64,000 bases of DNA, taken from Molossus alvarezi. Its lineage: Eukaryota > Chordata > Mammalia > Chiroptera > Molossidae. Of this stretch, positions 35,353 to 47,169 are shown piece after piece; within the stretch, counting starts at the first letter, position 1, and every line of letters starts with the position of its first letter. The notes under the pieces were generated by a model. It made no database searches. It was given only the letters and a program-made list of their open reading frames with translations, and was not told the DNA's origin. Location: contig CM073899.1 in NCBI GenBank assembly GCA_037176705.1, positions 6,200,001 through 6,264,000 of the forward strand, given 5' to 3'. Both the position numbers and the translations under genes were made by a program.

Positions 35353-36160
35353 ACAATCAAGTAAGAAGAAACCAAAAAGTTAAAAATAAACACGTACATG
35401 TTTATTAAAAGGAAGACTTGGGTTAGTTCACAAGGGACATGACTTTACTGACCAGTCCTGGGCACATCCCTCAGGGCGCTGAGTGCGCCTGGCTCTTCTC
35501 TGGCCCCTCCCACGCTCCTCGGCCTCGCAGCTCTTTCCTGCGAGGACACCATCAGGTTTTTCTCACAAAGGAAGTCTGTTGTTGAACTTCCATTCTCGTT
35601 TAGCTACTATTCTTTTTCTTCCATTTATGTTTATCATCAAGTGTACATTGTATTGTAAGTGACAGAAAACTCAACTTCAACTTAAGCAAAAAAGGGAACT
35701 CACAATCCAATAACTTATCCAAAGGAGAAGTTATAAACAAAAACAAAGTCAGCAAGACACTGCCCATCACTCTTGTTCAGACAGCAGTAATGGTAAGAAC
35801 AGCACACTTGCATCAGGCTTCGTCATAACATGGTGTTTCTGTACACATTGTGGAATTCACTTCGCTAGCAACTGGCATAAAAGTTTAAATATCACAAGCA
35901 TAAAGTCTTAAAAAAAAAGAAGACATGAGTTTTGGAAAGTTCGAAGTTAAATATCTTGTGCATTGTTGCACAGTTAGTAGTTGTATAGTAAGATAAAAAA
36001 ATAAATGTCTTTTCACTCTGAGATTTGGTTCTTCATGAGAAGATCAGTATAATATTGTGAAAAATAACAGGTTTTTCTGTTTTAGTAATCTTTTACTTTT
36101 CTTTCATTTTCTAAAAAATAGTATTTTTTTCAAACCTGAACATTTTTATTTACAATATTA
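35353..36160. other. Intergenic stretch; unassigned old repeat near 35655-35750
   Basis: 'gtaagtgacagaaaactcaacttcaacttaagcaaaaaaggg' looks like a widespread mammalian interspersed repeat, but I cannot name the family. No gene seen. Confidence 0.4.
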
Positions 36161-36164
36161 TTTT

Positions 36165-38260
36165 TTAAAATAAATATTTTATTTTTATTATTGAATTTAT
36201 TGGGATGACATTGGTTCACAAAATCATACAGGTTTAAAGTGTGCAACTCAACAAGTATCATCTGCACACTGCATTGTGTGCCCATCTCCCCAAAGTCTCA
36301 TTCTGCTCCTATTTTCCCTCCTTTGCCCACATCCACCTACCCCCCCTTTCCCCCGGCTGTCACCACACTGTTGTCTGTGTCTATGTGTTTCATGTACGTA
36401 GAATCCCATCACTTTCATTCAGCTCCCAACCCCTTCCCCTCCGACAGCTGCAGTCTGTTCCATGTATCTATGCCTGTGTTTCTATTTTGTTCGTCGGTTT
36501 ATTTTGAATCAATCATCTAATGATTCCACACATCAGTGAGATCATATGGTACTTGTCTTCTCTGACTGCTTTATTTCACTTAGCATAATAATCTCCAGGT
36601 TCATCCATGCTGTCACAAAAGGTAAGATGCCCCCCCCCCCCTTTTCTGGCTGAGTAGTATTATATTGTGTAAATGTACCACCGCTTTTTTTTTATTCACT
36701 CACTAATTGATGGGCACTTGGGATGTTCCCACATGTTGGCTATTGCAAATAATACTGCAGTGAACATAGGGGTGCATATATTCTCCTGAGTTAGTGTTTC
36801 AGTATTCTTCGTATATATTCTGAGAAGTGGGATTGCTGGATCCAAAGGCAGTTCTAGTTTTATTTTTTTGAGGAAACTCCACACTGTTTTCCACAGTGGC
36901 TGCCCCGGTCCGCATCTCCACCAGCAGTGCACGAGGGCTCCCTTTTCTCCACACCCTCAGCAGCACTGTGGTTTGATGATGTGTGATGGCGAACTTGCTG
37001 GCAGGTGTGAGGTGATACCTCAGTGTAGTTTTAATTTACATCTCTCTGATGATTAGGGACCTTGAGCATTTTTCATGTTTATTGGCCATCTGTATGTCCT
37101 CTCTGGAGAAGTGTCTGTTCAGTTCCTCTGCCCATTTTTTAATTGGATTGTTTTTTTATTGGTGTTGAGTTGTAAAAGTTAGAAATGAACTGCTATCAGA
37201 TGTATCATTGGTAAATATGTCTTCCCATTCGATGGGTTCCCTTTTCATTTTGTTGAAGAGTCAGTCCTTTTGCTGCCCAAAAGCTTTTTGGTTTGATGTA
37301 GTTCCATTTGTTTATTTTTTCTTTGTTTCTCTTACCTGAAGAGATATATTGGCAAAAATATTGCTATGAGAAATTTGTGAAATTTTGCTACCTATGTTTT
37401 CTTCTAGAACTTTTATGGCTTCGCAACTAACATTAAGTCTTTAATCCATTTTGTAATTATTCTTTTTATGATGTAATTTGATGGTCTAGTTTTATTTTTC
37501 GAATGTGTCTGTCCAATTTTCTTAATGCCATTTGTTGAAGAGGCTGTCTTTACCCCATTGTGTGTTCTTGCCTCCTTTATGAAATATTAATTGACCATAA
37601 TGGCATGGGTTTACTTCTGTGCTCTCTAATCTGTCCCATTGATTGATATGCCACTTCTAAGTGCCAACACCATGCTGTTTCAATCACTGTGGCATAGTTG
37701 TACTATAGTTTGATATCGGGTAGTGTGGTACCTCCAATTCTGTTTTTATTTAAGATTGCTGAGGCTATTCTGCCCTATAATTTTCTTTCTTTGTAGTGAC
37801 TTTTTATGGTTTTGAAATTAGTATAAATCTAGTCTTGTAAGAAGAGCTTGGAAGTCTTCTCTCCTCTTAAATTTTTTTGGATAGTTTGAGAAGTATAGAT
37901 TTTAGTTCTTTGAATGTTTGGTAAAATTTGCCTATGCAGCTATCGAGTCCGGGACTTTTGTTTGTTTAGAGTTCTTTGATTACTATTATATTTCATTATT
38001 TGTAATTGGTCTTTTCAAGTTTTCTGATTCTTCTTGATTGAATTTTGGAAGAATATATGTTTATAGGAATCTATCCATTTCACCCAGGTTGTCCAATTTG
38101 TTGGCATATATTGTTCACAGTATTTTCTTATAATCCTTTGTCTTTCTTTGGTGTCAGTTGTTACTTCTCTTTCATTTCGGATTTTATTTATTTGGGTCCT
38201 CTCTTTTTGTCTTGATGAGACTGGTTAAAGGTTTCTTAATCTATACTTTTCAAACTATCC
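36165..38260 (-). mobile_element. Older L1 LINE, internally deleted
   Basis: Minus-strand L1 with a different 3'UTR from A-C ('attgggatgacattggttcac', 'gtgtgcaactcaacaagtatcatctgcacactgc'). The ORF2 C-terminus includes a 36932-36696 fragment ([20 protein letters not shown]). At about 37780 the text jumps from thumb-region to palm-region sequence, a deletion of about 1 kb relative to L1 C. It ends near 38260 with no ORF1. Confidence 0.85.
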
Positions 38261-38261
38261 A

Positions 38262-38284
38262 CGGAGCCACACTGGCTGGACACA
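38262..38284 (-). mobile_element. Tiny SINE head fragment
   Basis: 'ggagccacactggctggac' matches only the last bases of a Ves head at the edge of the older L1. Confidence 0.5.
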
Positions 38285-38884
38285 CAAATTAATTTTTCAG
38301 TCGTTCTGTTGGTCAGAATCTTGGTATGCTCTCCCTGGGCTTGAGTCAGTGCACTGGCAGGACGGATTTTCCTTCCTGGATGCTCCAGGGGAGAATCCAT
38401 TTCCCGCTCACTTGGGTTGTTGGCAGAGTTCAGTTTCTTGGGTTGTAGAACTATAAACTGGGGGCCAGTCCCAGTCTGTGAGGTGACCTGCATTTCCTGG
38501 CTATGGCTCCCTTTCTGCATCTTCGAAAACAGCAGTGGTGGGGTGTCTCTCTCTCATGCTCTGAATCTCTGCTGCTGCTTCTGTTACGTCTCTTTAATGG
38601 ACGTGTGTGCCTTCCTTTTCCATTTTTAAGGATTCATGATCAGATTTGCCCCAGATAATCCAGGATAATGTGTCCGTTTCCAAGTCCTTAACCTTTCCAC
38701 TCTGCACACCCTGCGCTGTCATTTCCTCTGGACGGGTCTCCTTTCCACCAGGTTGCAAAAATCACGAGGGACTTGTGTTTCCTACTGACTACCTGTTACC
38801 TGCGGCTCCCTTTAAGCATAGACATGAGGAAATGTAGTGGCCACTTACCCAACTGTCCTCAGCCTGGACTGTAGTACCTTCTTG
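38285..38884. other. Unassigned old-repeat-like stretch
   Basis: Phrases such as 'gcagagttcagtttcttgggttgtagaac' and 'gctctgaatctctgctgctg' recall a common mammalian repeat that I cannot name with certainty. No gene supported. Confidence 0.35.
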
Positions 38885-38995
38885 AGATAATAAGGTAAAG
38901 ATAATAATATTTACCTCACAGAGTTTTAAAGATGAAATAGGGCGCTTTACAGAAAGCAGTTAGATCAGTGCCTGGCAGACACTGAATGACACAGA
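38885..38995 (+). mobile_element. MIR SINE fossil
   Basis: 'gataataatatttacctcacagagttttaaagatgaaatagggcgctttacag' followed by 'ttagatcagtgcctggcagacactgaatg' closely follows the 3' half of MIR. Confidence 0.8.
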
Positions 38996-39505
38996 GGTCT
39001 TGTCTTACTGTGGTTGAAGTGAAGTCCGGGAGGAGGGCGCATATTCAGCAGGCGGAGTGGGATGTGAGGTGCAGGTGGACAAGGAGAGCACACCAAGCAG
39101 ACAGGAATGTGCGGTGACTTGGAGTAAAGGTTCCCAGGTGGGAACATTTGGCAGGGAGGGAACACACGTTGCTTCCTCAAAGCAGGCAGGAGCCGGGTGT
39201 GGAGGTGAGAAATTACATAAGTTTCAGGTCATGGGGGGCCTTACTCTGCATGCTAAGGCATCTTGTTGATAAGAAGGAGCTGAGGAGTGATTCAGTCAGA
39301 TTTATACTTTAGAAATGTTTTCAGGCAGCTTCTTCATAAATGGGCTGCATGCATCCAAAAATGAGAAAAAGGTAAAGAAATTCATTAAAAAAAAATCAGA
39401 ATAAAGACCTAGCACTGGAGAAAGAGGGGAGATGTATGTGGAATGCACAGCAACTGACACCTGCGTGAACAGGAGGGTAAGAGGTGCCGCCGTGTGAGTG
39501 ACTTC
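38996..39505. other. Intergenic stretch, nothing recognised
   Basis: No exon or repeat called. Confidence 0.5.
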
Positions 39506-39507
39506 TC

Positions 39508-39732
39508 ACCCGAGGACATTTTTTTGATATTTTGTTCAGATAGAGTGGGAGGGAGAGAGAAAGAGAGAGAAACATCGACGTGAAAGGGACACATCGAGTG
39601 GTTGCCACCCACACGACCCAACCAGGGCCGGGGACAAACTGCAACCCAGGTATGTGCCCTTAGCAGGAACCAAACCCAGCCTCTCCAGACCGCAGGCTGA
39701 CGCTCTAACCGCTGAGCCAAACCGGCCAGGGC
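39508..39732 (-). mobile_element. Ves-type SINE without poly(T)
   Basis: Minus-strand body and head are intact (ends 'gagccaaaccggccagggc'), but the copy starts at 'tctcacccgagg' with no A-tail remnant and no clear TSD. The tail has been lost. Confidence 0.92.
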
Positions 39733-39899
39733 ATGCTGTGCTGATTTAGAGAGGCCAGCAGGACACCCGGGTGGAAATTTCTAGCAGGCAGCTGGAACAC
39801 AGGTTCGAACTGGAAGAATAAATTGGAACGTCATTATTACAGACAGCTAGTGCTGGTTAAGGTGGTCAGTGAGCTTTTACAGTAATATTATGAGCAACA

Positions 39900-40260
39900 T
39901 TCATTTTCCCTCAGTTGTTTTGAGAAATAATTGGCATACAGCCTGATGATCTGATGTTCATATATGGTAATTACCACAATAGGTTTAATTAACATCCATC
40001 ATCTTGTATAGAGATACAAGAAAAAGGACAGGAAAAATGTGTCTGTGATGAGAGTTCATAGGATCTCCTGTCTTCATTTTCCTGTGTGCCATGAAGCAGT
40101 AACTACAGTCACCATGAAGCAGTAACTACAGTCACCATGTTGTGATTAGAGCCCCAGTTCTTCTTTATCTTATAACTAGAAGTTTGTACCTTTGACCTCC
40201 CTTCTCCAATCCCCCCCTCCGTCCTCTCTCTTCTGGTAACTAGCAGCATCTTTAATGAAA
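39900..40260 (+). mobile_element. Ancient L1 3'UTR fragment
   Basis: 'taattaccacaataggtttaattaacatccatcatctt', 'aactacagtcaccatgttgtgattagagccccag' and 'cttataactagaagtttgtacctttgacc' follow the 3'UTR of older mammalian L1s. Confidence 0.75.
40089..40134. repeat. 23-bp tandem duplication
   Basis: Two adjacent copies of ccatgaagcagtaactacagtca inside the old L1 3'UTR. Confidence 0.93.
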
Positions 40261-41231
40261 ATTAAATAATAAGCACAATTAACATTCAATTGTGTATTGG
40301 GAAAGAACGTAATTGGAAGGATATGCTGTGTCTGGAAATGCACAACTTGAGTGACAGGAAGCATAACTATTTAGTGACAGAAATAGAAGAGGTAGGAGGA
40401 GGAGGTGGGATGGAGAGGCATGAAAATAGATTAGCAGTGCTTATCCCAAAAATGGAACATTTTTTTAAACTGCTGGGACATTTTCTTCACACACCTTCTA
40501 GATGTAGCTATAACCTTAGCTACCACCTGTCACATACAACTTTAGAAACTATAGGTTTAAAAATGGAATGTTAACATATACCCTGACCCCATAGGCTCTC
40601 ACACAGTAACAACATAAAACCCCTAAGATTCAGTTACCCGGTTATGCTGGCAAGTGACTCAGCAACAGAATGGCTATTCTGATGCATTGTTATGCCTCTT
40701 GCGTCCTGCGGGTGTCACTGTTGCCTCACAGTCACGGCCATGGCCAGCTCCTCAGGCAGGCCGCCAACCAACAATTCGTCCTCAGGGCCCCGCCTCTCTA
40801 GCTAGTCCTCTTGTGTCCAGCACATACAGTTTGGGAAGAGTCTCAGGACAGATGATAATAAATTGAGGGCAACATTTATATTTCAGTGACATTTTTATTT
40901 TGGTGAAAGAAAAAACTGTATGTGGAATAAACTTTCAGGTGGAGATATTTCTGAATCTCGGTAACATTTTCTCTAAGTTCCCCCCAACCCCAGCTATAGA
41001 AACTAGCCACCTATTTTGCACACAACACAGTCTTTGTGCTGAGTGTTTTTCCTGTGTCCTATTTGCCACAACTCTATATATCTAGTATTTGTGTCTTTAG
41101 GACATGTCTGTGTCTGTGGGCAGGCTCCAAATCAAGCATGAATATGCAGGTTTACCAGGTAGTGTGGCCGGGCTGTCTGTGGTTGTTTTCTCTTGTCATC
41201 AGGTAAGTGGCAGCTGAACATGGACACATGC
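40261..41231. other. Intergenic stretch, nothing recognised
   Basis: No repeat family or coding signal identified. Short frames at 40290-40574 and 40654-40866 have no recognisable domain. Confidence 0.5.
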
Positions 41232-41232
41232 T

Positions 41233-41485
41233 GTTTTTTTTTTTTTTTAATTCTCACTCGAGGACATTTTTTCATTTTTTGTTCAGATAGAGTGGGAGGG
41301 AGAGAGAGGAAGAGAGAGAGAGAAACATCGACATGAAAGGGACACATCGAGTGGCTGCCACCCGCACGACCAACCAGGGCCGGGGACAAACTGCAACCGA
41401 GGTACATGCCCTTAGTGGGAACCGAACCGAGGTCTCTCTGGACCGCAAGCCACACTCTAACCGCTGAGCCAAACCGGCCAAGGCC
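41233..41485 (-). mobile_element. Ves-type SINE
   Basis: Minus-strand copy with poly(T), 'tctcactcgagga' hairpin region, GA-rich middle and head 'gagccaaaccggccaaggc'. An approximate TSD (cacatgctgtttttt / ccacgctggtttttt) flanks it. Confidence 0.95.
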
Positions 41486-41877
41486 ACGCTGGTTTTTTAT
41501 CAGTTACCGACTCTGCTAAGAGGACAGATAACCTGCCAGAATTTTCCCTGAATTAGAAATCATTGGTTTCATGGTTGTGTCTTCGATTGAATTTCATTTT
41601 TAAACTGGCTGATCCATAAAGCACAATCTAGGCATTCTCTCTATTAAAGGCTCTGTATTTAGAACTGTTCACTGAAATGGTTGCGTGAAAATAAATGTTA
41701 TGGTAATTTGGATAAATATTTCTCAGTGTGTGTAATTATAGAGAGAGGCAAAACAATAGGCATCCCCCCCCCCAACAAAAAGTTACAATGAAAATTACTG
41801 GCCGGTGGGATTTTTAGAGGGTTTTTCCATAAAAGCATTTTTCTGTATTTTTAGAATGTTCCTCAAGCAATATACCA
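41486..41877. other. Intergenic stretch, nothing recognised
   Basis: No feature supported. Confidence 0.5.
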
Positions 41878-41985
41878 TTTTAAACAGTTTTATTGAAGTA
41901 TAATTTACATACCATAAAATTTATCCACTTAAAGCAACAGGTAATTTTTACAAAAGCCATAACACTTAAAAATCATGGGCAGGTC
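41878..41985 (+). mobile_element. Ancient L1 3'UTR-like fragment
   Basis: 'agttttattgaagtataatttacataccataaaatttatccacttaaag' is a familiar segment of old L1M 3' ends. Confidence 0.6.
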
Positions 41986-42077
41986 TGACAAACTAAGTGA
42001 ACTTTACAGAGCGTGTCTTTCCTGAATCTTTCCTGTTGTGGGAAACATGATTGTGTGTAAAGACTTTTAAAATATAT

Positions 42078-44479
42078 GTATTTTAAACTTATCTTTATTG
42101 TTGAATGTATTACAGATGTTCCTCCTTTTTTCCCTATTGCTCCCCTCCTCACCGCCCCCCTCCTGCCTTTCCCCACACTTGTCTGTGTCCATTGGTTGTG
42201 CATATATGCCTAGAAGTTCTTTGGTTTATTTCTTCCCACCTCCCCACTCCCCTTCCCTTTGAGGTTTGTCAGTCTAATTTGTACTTCTTAATCCCTTCAC
42301 CTTTTTCACCCATTCCCCCAATACCTCTCCCATTTGGCAACCAACAAAATGTTCTCTGTATCTATGAGAATGTTTCTGTTCCACTTGTTCATTTTGTTTG
42401 TAGATTCAATTGTTGATAGATATATATTTATTGCCATTTTGTTTGTTCATATTTTTTATCTTCTTGTTTTTCAAGAAGACCCTTCATCATTTCATATAAT
42501 AACGGTTTGGTGGTGATGAACTCCTTTAGTGTTTTCTTGTCTGGGAAACTCTTTATATGGCCATCGCTTCTAAATGACAGCTTTGCAGGATAGAGTAATC
42601 TTGGTTGTAGGTTCTTGGTTTTCATCACTCTGAATATTTCTTGCTGCTCCCTTCTGGTCTGCAAAGTTTCTTTTGAAAAATCAGCTGACATTCTTATGAG
42701 GGCTCCCTTGTAGGTAACTAACTGATTTTCTCTTGCTGCTTTTAAGATTCTCTCTTTGTCTTGAACCTTTTGCATTTTGATAATGATGTGCCTTGCTATG
42801 GGCCTCTTGGGATTTATCTTGTTTGGGACTCTCTGTGCTTACTGGACTTGTATGTCTGTTTCCTTTACCAAATTAGGAAAGTTTTCTGTCATTGTTGTTT
42901 CAAATAGATTTCAATTTCTTGTTCTCTCACTTTTCCTTCTGGAACCCCCATGATGCGAATGTTGGTACACTTGAAATTGGCCTAGACGTTCCTTACAATA
43001 TCCTCAGGTTTTTTTTTTTTTCTGTTCTGATTGGGTGTTTTTGCTTATATTCCAAATCGATAGATTGCTTCTTGGTATTACCTACTCTACTATTGAATCT
43101 CTGTAATTTATTCTTTATTTTGGTTAGTGCCTCCTTCATTTCTGATGGGTCCTTTTTTATGCTCTTGAGGCCCTCACTAAGTTCACTGAAGGTCTCACTA
43201 AGCTCATTAAGCATCTTCATAAGCAGTGTTTTGAACTCTGCATCTTTTAGATTGCTTATCTCCATTTCATTTAGTTCTTTTCCTGGAGTTTTGTTCTGTT
43301 TTTTCATGTGGAGCATGTTTCATTGTCTCCTCATTTTGGCTGCCTCCCTGTGTTTGTTTCTATGTATCAGGTAGAGTTGCTATGTCTCTTGGGCTTCCTA
43401 GGGTGGCCTATTATGGTAGGTGTCCTGTAGGGTCCTGTGGCACAGCCTCCCTGGTCTCCCAGCTGGGCCCTGGAAGTGTACCCCTTGTGTGGACTTTACA
43501 TTTTTCTGTTGTAATTGAGTGTTGATTACTGTTGACATATCAATGAAAGAGTTTTACTCGGGCTGATCAGCTGGAAATACTGGCTGTGCCCACTGACCAC
43601 TGGCCTCTGACTCCCGTGGAGGATCAGCTGTGCAGGGGCCCACCACGCAGAGCAAGACTAACTGTTCAGCAGGGCTCTGGTACCCACTGAGTCCACTCAC
43701 TGAGTGTGTCACTTGTGGAGGTGGTTGGGTGGTGGTGCTTGGGTGTGGTTTGAAGCTGTCCACTGGGTATGCTGGCTCTGGGCAAGGTCAGCCATTACCT
43801 GTGTTCTATCCAGGGCCACCAGGCATAAGCTACAGAGTGATCTGCAGATGGCTGCTTCTTGTGCTTGGCTTGAAGGTGCCCAGGAAAAGCCAAGTCGTGA
43901 ACCAAGGCTGGCTGCTTCTAGTGCTGGGCTTGGGGCCACTTGACGAGAGGTATGGGGCTCGCTGAGACTAGATGCTGCTTGTTTGAGAGAATTTAGGTAA
44001 ATCTGAAGGAGGATCCAAGACAGGCCATTTCTATGGTAAAGCCACTGGGAACAACTTGGGTGGGCCAGACAGTTGGGTGGAGCGGGGCCTCAGAGAATCT
44101 CCAGGGAAGGGCAAACAGTGTAAGCCAGGTTGCCGGAGTCCCAGATATGGTGCCCATCTGCTGCCCCAGGGAAGGGCTCACCAAAGGAACAATGGCCTCC
44201 ACCAGCACATCTGCCCAGGACAAAGCCGCCTCTGCAGCCCTCACCCCAGTGCCAAACAGCTCAGTTCTCCCCTGTGTGTCTTCCTCGAGCTGCCTCCCTG
44301 AGCTGGGGGCCTGGTGTGGGACGGGGACCCGTCAGTCCTCAGGGGGACCTTCCCAGCCAAGGTGTCCTCCTGATTTTTATCTGCCACATGTGGGTGTGGG
44401 ACCAGCCTGTCCACCTCCACCCTCCTACCAGTCTCAGTGTGGCTGCTTCTTTAGTTGTAATTTTGATGTTGTTGTAAGG
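42078..44479 (-). mobile_element. HAL1-type (ORF1-only) element, copy 3, cut by the provirus
   Basis: The minus-strand 3' end has AATAAAGATAAG, then a polypyrimidine 3'UTR, an ORF1-type region (about 43316-42428) and a long 5'UTR that includes the extra leader seen in copy 1 ('tagggtggcctattatggtagg'). At 44479 it stops in leader sequence ('gttgtaattttgatgttgttgtaa') and the provirus LTR begins. The last part of its 5'UTR, present in copies 2 and 4, is missing from the far side of the provirus too. Confidence 0.9.
42428..43316 (-). pseudogene. HAL1 copy 3 ORF1 remnant
   Basis: N-terminal coiled-coil fragment 43316-42993 (MLHMKKQNKTPGKELNEMEI). The RRM is frameshifted. The C-terminal domain is at 42775-42428 (MQKVQDKERILKAARENQLV). 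A TAA at 42839-42841 sits at the same QVQ|stop|AQR position as in copies 2 and 4. Not functional. Confidence 0.85.
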
Positions 44480-44524
44480 TGTCAGCGAGATAACAAGAGA
44501 TGCACAGCCGAGTTGTAAAGGGGC

Positions 44525-44536
44525 ATTTTATTACGC
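44525..44536 (-). promoter_or_regulatory. LTR polyadenylation signal
   Basis: AATAAAATG on the minus strand, with the counterpart AATAAAGTG at about 49868-49880 in the other LTR. Confidence 0.75.
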
Positions 44537-44598
44537 TGGTGGGCTGGGGAGGCTCTCCCCAAATCCTCAGCAACTTGCCTTCTTTGTTGTCTGCTTTT

Positions 44599-44832
44599 TT
44601 TTTATCCTCACCCTAGGACATTTTTCCATATTTTGTTCAGGTAGAGTGGGAGGGAGAGAGAGAGAGAGAAACATCGATGTGAAAGAGACACATCGAGTGG
44701 CTGCCACCCGCACGACCCAACCAGGGCCGGGGACAAACTGCAACCGAGGCACATGCCCTTAGCGGGAACCGAACCCGGGTCTCTCCGGACCGCAGGCTGA
44801 CTCTCTAACCGCTGAGCCAAACCGGCCAGGGC
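44599..44832 (-). mobile_element. Ves-type SINE inside the 3' LTR
   Basis: Complete minus-strand copy with perfect TSD tgttgtctgctttt at 44585-44598 and 44833-44846. Younger than the provirus. Confidence 0.98.
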
Positions 44833-45164
44833 TGTTGTCTGCTTTTACAGGCACAAACTACAGAAAAAAAACAACTACATTCCCTTGGCACCGCTTTTGG
44901 CACCATTGGGGGGGCTGATACAGAGAAGGGGGAGAGGAGCTTGTTAGAGGTCAGGGAAACCATTAATCTCTTTTTCTCATGGTTCCTCTGAGTTTCCCAA
45001 GGCCAGCATTAACCCCTTATCTTTCTAGTTTTCTTTGGGTTTCTCAAGACCTTATGTTTACAAGAAAGAGTCTGCCAGGGTGTTTACGTGCAGTAACTGA
45101 GGGTCAGAATGGAGTTATTACATCCCTACTGGTTTTATGTATACGTCAAATCATTGACTTTTTT

Positions 45165-45310
45165 TTTTTCATTAAGGATACTAACTCTGTCTCTGTATTA
45201 TTCCTGAATTATTGGCATAGAAATAGTAGGTTTTGCCTAGTGCTACACAGAGTCCTCCCTGCTGGAGGAAAGGGAGATCTAAACCTTGTGTTTTGTATTG
45301 CTGGAGGTTA
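45165..45310 (-). pseudogene. Provirus env transmembrane subunit fragment
   Basis: The minus strand reads GGLCVALGKTYYFYANNSG, the short segment after the immunosuppressive-like region of gammaretroviral TM subunits. The cysteine pair expected seven residues after the first Cys reads Tyr-Tyr here. The membrane anchor and cytoplasmic tail are missing: LTR-like sequence follows almost at once. A non-functional fragment. Confidence 0.7.
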
Positions 45311-45496
45311 TACTTAGGTGGGAGTATGCAAGCCCCTTACCCTGGATATCCCCCAAAGTTAACTTGGGCCGGTCCCATGTACAGTTGTCAGCATCTGGGG
45401 TCTGGGAAATTGGCTCAGAGAGGCCTAGCCCTATATAATCTAGTGGCCTTGAATTTAGGCATAACCAGCAGTCAGCCCCTATGACCTTCCTGTGGC

Positions 45497-45840
45497 CTAA
45501 TGAAGGTCTGGCTGACTAATGACAGCAATCTGAATGGGGTTAGATTTTCCTATAGGGAAACCCTTGGTTTTGATTAACCTTCTAAAACCTGAATGAGGGT
45601 CCCTGTTTCTCAGGTAGTCCTTAGTAGTAAATATGGTTTCACAACCCCAAGATGGACAAATGTATTCATTTGCATTCAAGTAACTTGTGGTGACTGTACT
45701 GCTCCCTGGGCACATATAGATTTCTACCCCTGTAGTCCCCACTCCCCTATGGATGTCCCATAAGCCCAGGGTAGGGGCTCTTCTATATGACATCAATCTT
45801 CAGTAATACTCTCTGTGCCTATGGTGCCTCTCATGAGGTG
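45497..45840 (-). pseudogene. Provirus env surface subunit fragment
   Basis: The minus-strand frame 45796-45497 includes IYMCPGSS, YICPSWGCETIF and KSNPIQIAV, the Cys-rich pattern of gammaretroviral SU proteins. The frame is open for 99 codons, but the flanking SU parts are missing or out of frame. Not functional. Confidence 0.75.
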
Positions 45841-45862
45841 CCTCTCATGAGGTGCCTCAACA
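45827..45862. repeat. 14-bp tandem repeat
   Basis: gtgcctctcatgag is repeated two and a half times within env remnant sequence. Confidence 0.85.
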
Positions 45863-45913
45863 TAGGTTGAGACTGAAAATAGGTTTTTCTGTCCCCTTTG
45901 TGATGACATTTCT

Positions 45914-46155
45914 TTTTTTTATCCTCATCCGAGGACATTTTTCCATTTTTTGTACAGACAGAGTGGGAGGGAGAGAGAGGAAGAGAGAGAGAGAGGGAAA
46001 CATCGATGTGAAAGGGACAAATCGAGTGGTTGCCACACGCACGACCAACCAGGGCCGGGGACAAACTGCAACCAAGGTACATGCCCTTAGCGGGAACCCG
46101 GGTCTCTCCGGACCGCAGGTGGACGCTCTAACCGCTGAGCCAAACCCGCCAGGGC
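45914..46155 (-). mobile_element. Ves-type SINE inside env
   Basis: Complete minus-strand copy with perfect TSD tgtgatgacatttct at 45899-45913 and 46156-46170, splitting the env remnant. Confidence 0.98.
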
Positions 46156-46171
46156 TGTGATGACATTTCTT

Positions 46172-46326
46172 AAGAACTTCCCCAATATCCCATTTCTAAG
46201 TTCCCAGTTCCACTGGGGCCCAGATCTATAAAGATTGCCCTGTACTGTCATAATCAGAAAAATTAGAGTCTTGATAAATGCAAGAGTCTCATTTTTAAGG
46301 GATCTGGAGAGGCCTGGACCGTCCAT
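46172..46326 (-). pseudogene. Provirus env N-terminus (signal-peptide-like)
   Basis: From a Met at 46326 the minus strand reads MDGPGLSRSLKNETLAFIK, then a hydrophobic run (TLIFLIMTV). This is a plausible signal peptide, overlapping the end of the integrase frame as gammaretroviral env does. The frame continues into the SINE and is broken. Confidence 0.6.
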
Positions 46327-46329
46327 TCT

Positions 46330-46800
46330 GCTTTCTCCGCCTTCAGCCAGGAATGGTGCAGCCAGACTGGGACTGTTGACCTTGACAGCCGTTGGTGCAG
46401 GCAGGATGACAGTGTATGGTCCCCTCCAGGCCGGAGTTAGTCCTTGGGTGGTGAACTTCTTTACCTATACCAAGTCCCCGGGCTGGAAAGGGTGCACAGG
46501 GTCCGAGGTGGGCACAGGCAGGGCATCACAGATGTGTTTATGGACGGCCTTCTGGGCAGACTGCAGGGCCTGCAAGAACTGTAAGAGGGCGAGGGGAGCA
46601 GAGTGGTCCAGTTTTCACCGGTTTCTAAAGTCCTGTTCATGCGCTCTACCTGCCTGGAACTCTGTGTGCGGTAAGCACAATGGAGCTTCTAATTTATATT
46701 TAACCCCTTAGAGATATCCTGTGATATCTTTGCTATCAAGGCGGGGCTGTTGTCTGATCTAAGGGTCAGGATAGCCTAAATCTGTTTCTTCCTTCACTAC
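46330..46800 (-). pseudogene. Provirus integrase core and C-terminal fragment
   Basis: The minus strand shows LTLRSDNSPALIA (second catalytic Asp region) and, after a stop, QSSRQVERMNRTLE (region of the catalytic Glu). The C-terminal SH3-like segment carries the GPY motif (AWRGPYTVIL, then TAVKV). The part of the core with the first catalytic Asp is absent. Stops and indels throughout; non-functional. Confidence 0.85.
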
Positions 46801-46859
46801 ATCCCAGACTGTTATTCCATCACTAGGGGCAGGCTCTCCCCTCTCAGTGTCTGATTTTT

Positions 46860-47165
46860 TCCCCTTCTTGAGTATTTCTCCACTGTCCTGTCTTCCTGTA
46901 ATATGTATGTCCCTTTCTTTTATCCTTCCTTATCTTTTTATTTTCTCTGCATAATCCTTCTCTTTTTATTTCTTCTCTTTCCACAGTCCCTCTTCAGCTT
47001 GCTGATCGGCCTTCTGCAACTGTCCTAGTCCCTCCCCTGACGTGAACCCGAGAGCTTGTCAGCCCACCTGCTGTCTGCACATCCCCCCCGCTTTTCTCCT
47101 CCTCCTCCCTCCTCAGACCCACACATTCCTGCTTCCCTCCGCCTTCTCCCTTCCCTGTGACCTTA
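46860..47165. other. Purine-rich block (minus sense) splitting the integrase remnant
   Basis: About 300 bp that on the minus strand is mostly A and G. It lies between the integrase zinc-binding N-terminus and the core, where pol sequence should be continuous. It does not read as integrase. It could be an inserted or rearranged piece; a gag-like charged helix is possible but unproven. Confidence 0.4.
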
Positions 47166-47169
47166 CTAG

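Larger units (their letters stand above)
44480..45160 (-). repeat. Provirus 3' LTR (interrupted by a SINE)
   Basis: Minus-strand end ...TTATCTCGCTGACA at 44480. An AATAAAATG polyadenylation signal lies about 45-55 bp inside (44525-44535), followed upstream by U3-like sequence. The 115 bp at 44480-44595 match 49823-49937. The U3 start is uncertain because no clean polypurine tract or TG end was found. Confidence 0.75.

Noticed and set aside
40089..40134. Two 23-bp repeats as a possible regulatory tandem site
   Set aside because: They duplicate a segment of an ancient L1 3'UTR and look like a local slippage event.
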